From Acidobacteriota bacterium (GTDB taxonomy: Bacteria > Acidobacteriota > Vicinamibacteria > Vicinamibacterales > UBA2999): a stretch of DNA of 64,000 nucleotides. Under the pieces are notes generated by a model, which was not told the origin of the DNA, made no database searches, and worked only from the letters and a program-made list of their open reading frames with translations. The number at the start of each line of letters is the position of its first letter. Position 1 is the first letter of the stretch. The position numbers were made by a program, and so were the translations under genes. Below, one piece after another: positions 56,865-64,000 of the stretch. The stretch is taken from NCBI GenBank assembly GCA_016192845.1, contig JACPTI010000118.1, positions 1 through 64,000 on the forward strand. Reading direction: 5' to 3'.

Positions 56865-59800
56865 ATGAAGCGGCTCATCACCTGGTCGATTGACCACCAC
56901 TGGATCGTCGCGGTCCTCTCGGCGGCGCTGCTGGCTGCGGGCGCGTGGACGGCGCGCGGCATGCCGATCGACGTCTTTCCGGACCTTACGGCGCCAACCG
57001 TCACGATCCTGGCCGAAGGCCACGGCATGGCGCCGGAGGAGATCGAGGCGCTCGTCACGTTTCCGATCGAGAGCGCGATCAACGGCGCGTCGGGCGTGCG
57101 GCGCGTCCGGTCGGCGACGGCGGTCGGCATCGGCGTCATCTGGGTGGAGTTCGACTGGGGCACCGACATCTACATCGCCCGGCAGCTCGTCGCGGAACGC
57201 CTCGCCACAGTGGCCGCGAGGCTGCCGCCGCAGGTGGAGCCGCCGGTGCTCGCCCCGATCTCGTCGATCATGGGCGAGATCCTGTTCTTCGCGCTGTTGT
57301 CGGAGCGCGTCGATCCGCTCGACGTGCGCACGGTCGCCGACACGGTCGTGCGGCGGCGCCTGCTGGCGGTGCCCGGCGTCTCGCAGGTGACGCCGATCGG
57401 CGGCGCCGAGCGGCAGTTTCAGATCATCGCGGACCCGGACGCGCTTCGCGCGAACGACGTGTCGCTGACCGAGCTGCTCGAGGCGGCGCGCGGCGCGAGC
57501 GAGAACGCCTCCGCCGGCATCTTCGTCGAGGGGCCGCAGGAGTACGTCCTCCAGGCGGTGGGGCGCGTGCGGACCGCCGGCGAGATTGGCGACAGCGTCG
57601 TCGCGATGCGGGGGGCGCGGTCGGTGCTCATCCGCGACGTGGCGGAGGTGCGCGAGGGCCCGGCGCTGAAGCGGGGCGAGGGATCGCGCAACGGCGCGCC
57701 GGCCGTGATCGTCGGCGTGCAGAAGCAGCCGGGCGCCAACACGATCGACGTCACCGAGCGGCTCGACCGCGAGCTCGACGCGCTCGATCGCGAGCTGCCG
57801 CAGGGGATCACCATCGACCGGCGGATCTTCCGGCAGGCCGATTTCATCCAGGTCGCGGTGAACAACGTCGTCCGCGCGCTCGTCGAGGGCGGCCTCCTCG
57901 TCGTGCTGGTGGTCGTCATGTTCCTGGCCAACGGCCGCGCGGCCGCCATCACGCTCACCGCGATGCCGCTGTCGCTGGCGGCGGCCGTGCTCGTGCTGCG
58001 TGGCTTCGGCGCCACCATCAACACGATGACGCTCGGCGGCCTCGCAATCGCCATCGGCGCGCTCGTCGACGACGCGATTGTCGATGTGGAGAACGTGGTG
58101 AGGCGGCTGCGGGAGAACGCGGCGAGGCCGCCCGGCGAGCGCAAGCCGGCGGCCGCCGTCGTGCGCGACGCGACGCTCGAGGTCCGCAAGTCAATCGTGT
58201 TCGCGACCGTGATCATCGTGCTGGTGTTCCTGCCGATCTTCGGTCTCTCGGGCGTCGAAGGGCGTCTGATGACGCCGCTCGCGTTCGCGTACGTCGCGGC
58301 GCTCCTCGCCTCGCTGGCGGTCGCGATCGTCGTGACCCCGGCGCTCTGCTACACGTTCCTGCCGCGCGCCGCCGCGATCACGCACGGACGAGAGGGATGG
58401 CTGGCGCGCGCGCTCAAGGCGCGATTCGCGCGCGACCTGCCGCGCGCGCTCGGCCGTCCCGGCCTTGTCGCCGGCGTCTCGGCGGTGCTGTTCGCGGCCG
58501 CCGTGTTCGCGATGACGCGCTTCGGTACGGCGTTCCTCCCCGAGTTCTACGAGGGGAGCCTCACGATCAGCGTGAACACGCTGCCCGGCACCTCGCTCGA
58601 GACCTCGGACGAGATCGGCCGGCGCGTGGAGCGCATCCTGCTGGCGCAGCCCGAGGTCGTCGCGACCGCCCGGCGAACGGGACGGGCGGAGTTCGACGAG
58701 CACGTGCAGGGCGTCGAGGCGGCCGAAATCGACGTCGGCCTGCGCGAAGGGGAGCGGGCGCGGGCGGAGCTGCTGGCCGCGCTCCGGCAGGGGTTTGCCG
58801 GGCTGCCGGGCACCAACGTGTCGATCGGGCAGCCGATCTCGCATCGCATCGACCACATGCTCTCCGGCACGCGCGCGAACATCGCGGTGAAGATCGTCGG
58901 CGACGATCTCCTCACGCTGCGGCGCCTGGGCGAGCGCGTGCGCGAGGCGATGAGCGGGATCCCCGGCGTGGCGGACCTGACGCTCGAGCCGCAAACCAAC
59001 ATTCCCTTCGTCCGCTTCATCGTGAATCGCGCCGCCATCGCGCGGTACGGGCTGAAGGTCCGCGACGTGGCCGAGGCGATCGAGACGAGCCTTGCCGGCA
59101 TGACGGCCGGACGCGTCTTCGATCGCGGCACGGCGTTCGATCTCGTGGTCAAGCTCGATCCGAGCGTGGCGGTCGAGTTCGAGCGCATTGCCGACCTGCC
59201 GGTGCACACGCCGGCGGGAGAGGCGGTGCCGCTGCGTCTGCTTGCGGACGTCCGCCGCGAGACGGGCGCCAACATGATCCTCCGCGAGAACGTCCAGCGG
59301 CGCATCGTCGTGTCCTGCAACGTGGCCGGGCGCGATCTGGGCAGCGTGGTCGAGGACATCCGCGCGGCGGTCGCGGCGCAGGTGCCGATGCCGGACGGGT
59401 ACCGGGTCGAGTACGGCGGGCAGTTCGAGAGCCAGCAGAGCGCCACCGAGCGGCTGCTGGTGCTTGGCGGCGCGGTCGTTGCCGGCCTGTTCATGATTCT
59501 GGTGGGCGCTTTCGGCCGCGCGCGCGATGCGCTGCTCGTCATGCTCAACCTGCCGCTCGCGCTCATCGGCGGCGTCGCCGGCGTCTTCCTGGCCGGCGGT
59601 GTGCTGAGCGTGGCGTCGATCATCGGGTTCATCACGCTGTTCGGCATCGCCACGCGCAACGGCATCATGCTGGTGACCCACATCCATCACCTGATGGAGG
59701 AGGAAGGAGTCGCGAGCTTCCCCGAGGCGGTCGAGCGCGGCGCGCACGAGCGCCTCATCCCGATCCTGATGACCGCGATGGCGGCCGGGCTGGCGCTCGT

Positions 59801-59948
59801 CCCGCTGGCGCTTGGCGGCGGCGAGGCGGGCAGCGAGATTCAGACGCCGATGGCGATCGTCATCCTGTGCGGCCTGACGACCTCCACGCTGCTCAACATG
59901 ATCGTCGTGCCCACGCTGTACCTGAAGTACGGGCGCGCGCGCAGCTGA
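56865..59948 (+). CDS. CzcA/CusA-family RND efflux transporter
   Basis: 1027 aa; WTARGMPIDVFPDLTAPTVTI, TLGGLAIAIGALVDDAIVDVENVVRRL, FITLFGIATRNGIML. Confidence 0.93.
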   Translation: MKRLITWSIDHHWIVAVLSAALLAAGAWTARGMPIDVFPDLTAPTVTILAEGHGMAPEEIEALVTFPIESAINGASGVRRVRSATAVGIGVIWVEFDWGTDIYIARQLVAERLATVAARLPPQVEPPVLAPISSIMGEILFFALLSERVDPLDVRTVADTVVRRRLLAVPGVSQVTPIGGAERQFQIIADPDALRANDVSLTELLEAARGASENASAGIFVEGPQEYVLQAVGRVRTAGEIGDSVVAMRGARSVLIRDVAEVREGPALKRGEGSRNGAPAVIVGVQKQPGANTIDVTERLDRELDALDRELPQGITIDRRIFRQADFIQVAVNNVVRALVEGGLLVVLVVVMFLANGRAAAITLTAMPLSLAAAVLVLRGFGATINTMTLGGLAIAIGALVDDAIVDVENVVRRLRENAARPPGERKPAAAVVRDATLEVRKSIVFATVIIVLVFLPIFGLSGVEGRLMTPLAFAYVAALLASLAVAIVVTPALCYTFLPRAAAITHGREGWLARALKARFARDLPRALGRPGLVAGVSAVLFAAAVFAMTRFGTAFLPEFYEGSLTISVNTLPGTSLETSDEIGRRVERILLAQPEVVATARRTGRAEFDEHVQGVEAAEIDVGLREGERARAELLAALRQGFAGLPGTNVSIGQPISHRIDHMLSGTRANIAVKIVGDDLLTLRRLGERVREAMSGIPGVADLTLEPQTNIPFVRFIVNRAAIARYGLKVRDVAEAIETSLAGMTAGRVFDRGTAFDLVVKLDPSVAVEFERIADLPVHTPAGEAVPLRLLADVRRETGANMILRENVQRRIVVSCNVAGRDLGSVVEDIRAAVAAQVPMPDGYRVEYGGQFESQQSATERLLVLGGAVVAGLFMILVGAFGRARDALLVMLNLPLALIGGVAGVFLAGGVLSVASIIGFITLFGIATRNGIMLVTHIHHLMEEEGVASFPEAVERGAHERLIPILMTAMAAGLALVPLALGGGEAGSEIQTPMAIVILCGLTTSTLLNMIVVPTLYLKYGRARS

Positions 59949-60061
59949 GGCCCCTCGGCACCGTTTCTGAATCGCCAGGGGTCGGAGGGCCTGATGTATA
60001 TGCGTCATGTTGACCGACATTCGGGCCGTCGAGGACGGGACTAGCGGCCGAGACGCTGAGG

Positions 60062-60097
60062 CCACCGAGACAAGGATATATCTCGGTGCCTCGGTGG
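60062..60097. repeat. Inverted CCACCGAG / CTCGGTGG octamer hairpin
   Basis: ccaccgagacaaggatatatctcggtgcctcggtgg. Confidence 0.8.
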
Positions 60098-60192
60098 TAC
60101 GTGGGCGCAGGAAAACGGCTGAGCCGGTTGACCGCCGGGCCCGCCCGCGCGTACTCTCACAGGCACAGCTTGTTTTCGGAGCCATCCCAGTC

Positions 60193-61152
60193 TTGAGAAC
60201 AGCACGAACGCTCGCTCCCGTTGCCGCGCTGGCCGCGCTCATGGCGCTCGCCGCGGCGTGCGCGCCCCGGTATGTCATCTCGCGGCCGGGCGACATTCCG
60301 CGCGCGCTCGCGCCGGCCGCCAGTCTCACTCGGAACGTCGTGCTCGTCTCGATCGACGGGCTGCGGCCGGACGCGATCGGCCGCTTTGCCGCCGCGACGC
60401 TCCAGCGGCTGATGCACGAAGGGAGCTACTCGCTGGCGGCGCGCACGATCATGCCGAGCAAGACGCTGCCGTCGCATGCGTCGATGCTCAGCGGCGAGCC
60501 GCCCGACGAGCATGGCGTCTTCTGGAACAACGTCCTCACCGCCGGCACCGATGTCGTCGAGTTCTCGACCATCTTCAGCGTCGCACGGGAGCACGGCTAC
60601 CAGACGGCGGCCTTCTTCAGCAAAGCCAAGTTCGGGCCGCTGCAGCGCCCCGGCACGCTCGACTACTCGCAGGCGCCGGGTGGCTTGTTCGGCCGCTGGT
60701 CGAGCGATCGGACCCTTGCGGACGTCCGCTCGTATCTGGCGCAGCATCGTCCCAACCTGCTGTTTGTCCACCTGTCCGATCCCGATCGCGCCGGGCACAG
60801 CTCCGGGTGGATGAGCGAGGCGTACGGCCGCGCGGTGCGCGAAGCCGATGAGGCGGTCGGCCAGCTCATGCTGGCGGCTGACGCGGCGTACGGCCTGGGC
60901 AACTACTCGCTGCTCGTGACCGCCGACCATGGCGGCCACGGGTACGACCACGGGAGCGGCGATCCGCGCGACGTGACGATTCCGTGGATTGCATGGGGGC
61001 GCGGCGTCAACGCCGGCCTGCTGAAGGACGTTTCGATTGAGACGTTCGACACCGCGCCGACGGTGCTTTGGCTGCTGGGCGTCAAAGAGCCGGACAGCTG
61101 GAACGGCGACGCGGTCACCGAAGCGTTCCTGCCGTTTACCGCGACAGACTAA
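60193..61152 (+). CDS. Lipoprotein alkaline phosphatase/nucleotide pyrophosphatase-like phosphodiesterase (probable TTG start)
   Basis: Lipobox ALAAAC; VVLVSIDGLRPDAI, MPSKTLPSHASMLSGEPPDEHGVFWN, TADHGGHGYDHGS. Confidence 0.85.
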   Translation: MRTARTLAPVAALAALMALAAACAPRYVISRPGDIPRALAPAASLTRNVVLVSIDGLRPDAIGRFAAATLQRLMHEGSYSLAARTIMPSKTLPSHASMLSGEPPDEHGVFWNNVLTAGTDVVEFSTIFSVAREHGYQTAAFFSKAKFGPLQRPGTLDYSQAPGGLFGRWSSDRTLADVRSYLAQHRPNLLFVHLSDPDRAGHSSGWMSEAYGRAVREADEAVGQLMLAADAAYGLGNYSLLVTADHGGHGYDHGSGDPRDVTIPWIAWGRGVNAGLLKDVSIETFDTAPTVLWLLGVKEPDSWNGDAVTEAFLPFTATD

Positions 61153-61154
61153 TC

Positions 61155-61245
61155 AAGTCACAAGTCACAAGTCACAAGTCACAAGTCACAAGTCGCACAT
61201 CATAAATCGTTTGTGACTTGTGCCTTCTGACTCGTGACTTGCGCA
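61155..61245. repeat. Heptamer CACAAGT array and inverted degenerate CTTGTGA array
   Basis: caagtcacaagtcacaagtcacaagtcacaagtcgcacatcataaatcgtttgtgacttgtgccttctgactcgtgacttg. Confidence 0.92.
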
Positions 61246-61600
61246 ATGAGCGGCTGCAGGTGCGACCAGACCGTCCTCGCAATCCGTGCGGCGCCGGCGG
61301 CGTTCGGTGCACCAGATCCGGCTGCAGCCTCTCCGGGTTCGCAACCACCCCGTCGAGCAGAAACGACACCAGCGGCACCCCGTATTTCTCCTTTCTTCGC
61401 CAGGGCTGGGAAGAGGCGGTGGAACTCCACCGTGTAGTCCCAGCCGTACAGCGGCAGCGCTTCCATTCCGCACAGCAGCACGGCGATATTCCGCCGCTCG
61501 GTTGCGCCGCTTTCGACGGGCCTGTCGTGTTGGCAGCCGCTGTGGTCGAGCAGCCGATGGCAACAGCGGTCGCGACGGCGAGCGGCGGGAACATCCACAT
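61240..61600 (-). pseudogene. Frameshifted, shortened GDSL-type arylesterase remnant
   Basis: Signal MWMFPPLAVATAVAIGCS; RNIAVLLCGMEALPLYGWDYTVEFHRLFPALAKK, YGVPLVSFLLDGVVANPERLQPDLVH and NAAGAARIARTVWSHLQPLI in three frames. Confidence 0.72.
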
Positions 61601-61866
61601 CGGTTTTCAGTCTAGCAACCGCTGGAATACGGATACTGTTGTGCTCCGGCCAGCCTGAGGGCCGGATGCCGAAGCAGTGGAAACGATCACAGAAGCTCCG
61701 CTCCTCCGGGCGCCGGGCGAATCGACGTTGACACGCGCCGGTCGTGGCGCTAGCTTCTGCCTATCTTCCCGTCGGCGCTCGGCCGGAGCGCCCTCGTCGG
61801 CTTTTTCGTCGTTCCTTCCCCGTTCGGACGAACCTTCGGGTCGGCCAGCTCTTCAGGAGGTAGGTC

Positions 61867-64000
61867 ATGACGAGTCGGCGAATCGCGCGAGTTCTCGCGG
61901 TGTGGTCCCTTCTGCTGTTGCCGTCCGCGGCCTGGGCGCAGAGCGGCCTCAGCGGCGTGGTGAGAGATGAATCGGGCGCGGTGCTGCCCGGCGTGCAGGT
62001 CGACGCCCGGAGCCCGGTGCTTATCGAACAGGTCCGCACCGTCTATACGGACGGTCAAGGGGTCTACCGGATCATCGACCTGCGGCCCGGGACGTACACG
62101 GTGACCTTCACCCTGGCGGGGTTCCGCACGGTCATCCGCGACGGGATCGAGCTGCCGGCGGCGTTCACCGCGACGGTCAATGTGGAGCTCAACCTGGGCG
62201 GCGTCGAGGAATCGGTCACCGTGACCGGCGCGGCCCCGCTGGTCGACACGCAGAACGTGGTGCAGCAACTGACGGTGTCGAGCGAGGTCCGCGATGCGAT
62301 CCCGCTCCCGACCAGTTCGGCGGCGTACGTCGTGCTGATTCCCGGGGCCACGCAGGCCCCGCAGGACCGCGATGTCGGGGGCATCCGGGGCGAGCAGGCG
62401 CAGGTGTTTGCGATCCATGGCACCAACAACAACAACCTCCGGCAGATGCGCGACGGGATGGACACGAGCTCGCTGTTCGGCGGCGGCAACCGCATCATCA
62501 GCATCAACCCGGCGACGGTCACCGAGATCATCGTCCTATCGGCGGGTGACGCGAAAGCCGAGGGCAACGGGGCGCTGGTGGACGTGGTGCCGCGGGACGG
62601 TGGCAATGAGTTCCACGGCACCTTCCAGAGCAGCTTCGGGCACAAGAATCTGCAGAGCAACAATATCGACGCGGCACTCGTGGCACGCGGGGCGCCGAAC
62701 CCAGGCGACATCAAGACGCTCTACGACTGGGGCTATGGGGTCGGGGGACCGATCGCGCAGAACCGGCTGTGGTTCTACACGGCGGGCCGGCGATGGCTGA
62801 CCGAAAACTACCTCCCGGGGAATTTCTACAACGCGACGCAGGGGACGCCGTTCTACACGCCGGATCCCAGTCGACCGGCCTTCGAGAACAACTACTACTA
62901 CGAGCTCAATAACCGGCTGACGTGGCAGGTGGCCGAGCGGCACAAGGTGAGCGGCACGTATGTCCGCGACCGGAGCTGCCAGTGCCACGTCGGGCAGCGG
63001 CCGGGGACGCTGGCGCCGGAAGCGTCGGGGGACAACCGATTCGAGCCGGGGTGGCGCGTGCAGAGCAAGTGGACCATGCCCGCCACCAGTCGGCTGCTGT
63101 TCGATGCGGGCGTCTCGATGATCCGCTTCAACATCACGCGGTTTGGGACCGGCGGGGGCCCGGAGGATTTCGCGATCACTGACCTGAACCGGAACTACAC
63201 CTACGGGCACCACGCGCGGTCATTTGACGGGCCGCCCTCCAACGGCGGCCAGTACATCAACCGCAATTTCAACTTTCAGGGCAATGTCAGCTACGTGACG
63301 GGGTCGCACGCGTTCTCGACAGGCGGGCAGGTGCGCTACGCCGGGAGCGAGCTGTCTCTCTTCGTCAACCACGGGATGACGCTGGGGTTCCGGGGGACCA
63401 CACCCGCGGAGGTCACGGAGTTTGCCTCCCCGTTCCTCAACGACGTGCGCCACCGGATGCTGGGGCTCTACGTCCAGGATTACTGGACCATCGATCGCCT
63501 GACGCTGAACCTGGGCCTGCGGTTCGACTACCTCAGGGCGTGGAGTCCGGAGCTCGCCATGCCAGCGGGCCCGCGCGTGCCCGCGCGCCTCGCGCCGGCG
63601 GTCGACGACGCGATCGGATGGAACGACCTGAACGTGCGGGCCGGGTTCGCCTACGACCTGTTCGGAGACAGCCGGACGGCGCTCAAGGCGGGGATCGGGC
63701 GCTACGTGCCGCAGTTGCGGTTCAACGACCAGCAGCAATATTCGTCGGCGCGCCAGGCCGCGCTTTCCACGACCCGGACGTGGAACGACCTGAACGGGGA
63801 CTTCGTCCCGCAGGACAACGAGCTCGGGCCTCGCGACAACGCGAACTTCGGGCTGCCGGTGCAAGACGTCCGGTATGCGCGGGACGTGACGCACGGGTGG
63901 GGGAACCGGCCGTTCAACTACCAGGCGTCGGTGCAGCTCGAGCACCAGCTGCTGGACAGCCTGTCGGTGGGCGTCGGATATTTCCGCACCTGGTTCGGCA
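61867..64000 (+). CDS. TonB-dependent receptor with carboxypeptidase-regulatory domain, partial (runs off window)
   Basis: MTSRRIARVLAVWSLLLLPSAAWAQSGLSGVVRDESGAVLPGVQVDARSP...; open to the window end, so absent from the ORF track. Confidence 0.85.
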   Translation, partial: MTSRRIARVLAVWSLLLLPSAAWAQSGLSGVVRDESGAVLPGVQVDARSPVLIEQVRTVYTDGQGVYRIIDLRPGTYTVTFTLAGFRTVIRDGIELPAAFTATVNVELNLGGVEESVTVTGAAPLVDTQNVVQQLTVSSEVRDAIPLPTSSAAYVVLIPGATQAPQDRDVGGIRGEQAQVFAIHGTNNNNLRQMRDGMDTSSLFGGGNRIISINPATVTEIIVLSAGDAKAEGNGALVDVVPRDGGNEFHGTFQSSFGHKNLQSNNIDAALVARGAPNPGDIKTLYDWGYGVGGPIAQNRLWFYTAGRRWLTENYLPGNFYNATQGTPFYTPDPSRPAFENNYYYELNNRLTWQVAERHKVSGTYVRDRSCQCHVGQRPGTLAPEASGDNRFEPGWRVQSKWTMPATSRLLFDAGVSMIRFNITRFGTGGGPEDFAITDLNRNYTYGHHARSFDGPPSNGGQYINRNFNFQGNVSYVTGSHAFSTGGQVRYAGSELSLFVNHGMTLGFRGTTPAEVTEFASPFLNDVRHRMLGLYVQDYWTIDRLTLNLGLRFDYLRAWSPELAMPAGPRVPARLAPAVDDAIGWNDLNVRAGFAYDLFGDSRTALKAGIGRYVPQLRFNDQQQYSSARQAALSTTRTWNDLNGDFVPQDNELGPRDNANFGLPVQDVRYARDVTHGWGNRPFNYQASVQLEHQLLDSLSVGVGYFRTWFG

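Noticed and set aside
56945-60013. 1022-aa plus-strand ORF overlapping the RND pump
   Set aside because: Alternative-frame shadow, Arg/Gly-rich, no recognisable motifs; the 56865-59948 frame is the real pump.
58191-60329. 712-aa minus-strand ORF under the RND gene
   Set aside because: Antisense shadow with compositionally biased sequence.
1-64000. tRNA or rRNA genes
   Set aside because: No rRNA-like conserved blocks or convincing tRNA cloverleaf were recognised by eye; a tRNAscan/Infernal run would be needed to exclude them.

Overview
High-GC, gene-dense bacterial chromosomal segment, probably an Acidobacteriota/Vicinamibacteria-like genome (inferred from gene content and repeat style, not tested). 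Recognisable blocks in order: (1) aat-clpS-clpA N-degron module and pdxH; (2) an AddAB-like nuclease/helicase pair; (3) a polyamine-synthase-like membrane fusion, an MBL-fold protein, a PepSY membrane protein and a monoheme cytochrome; (4) a metallothionein-like micro-gene and an M28 peptidase; (5) a SorAB-like sulfite dehydrogenase pair; (6) a beta-class adenine methyltransferase with a C-terminal nuclease-like domain; (7) ChrB; (8) an octaheme cytochrome convergent with a CBM9/DUF5916 beta-barrel, both with second full or partial copies about 12.7 kb downstream; (9) a two-component system and an Fbp-type ABC transporter; (10) a toxin-antitoxin islet with one convincing attC-like site next to two head-to-head tyrosine-recombinase C-terminal remnants, i.e. 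a possible decayed integron; (11) a CzcCBA/Cus-type RND efflux operon; (12) a lipoprotein phosphodiesterase and a TonB-dependent receptor running off the window. Two window-wide patterns stand out. First, several families of short palindromes and 7-bp tandem arrays, often in inverted pairs, some inside coding sequence; one array forms the N-terminal signal region of the HlyD-family efflux protein. Second, many genes are reduced to N- plus C-terminal remnants by internal deletions (aldo/keto reductase, PIN toxin, amidohydrolase, GluQ and others). All calls come from reading the sequence and supplied ORFs; no database search was run.
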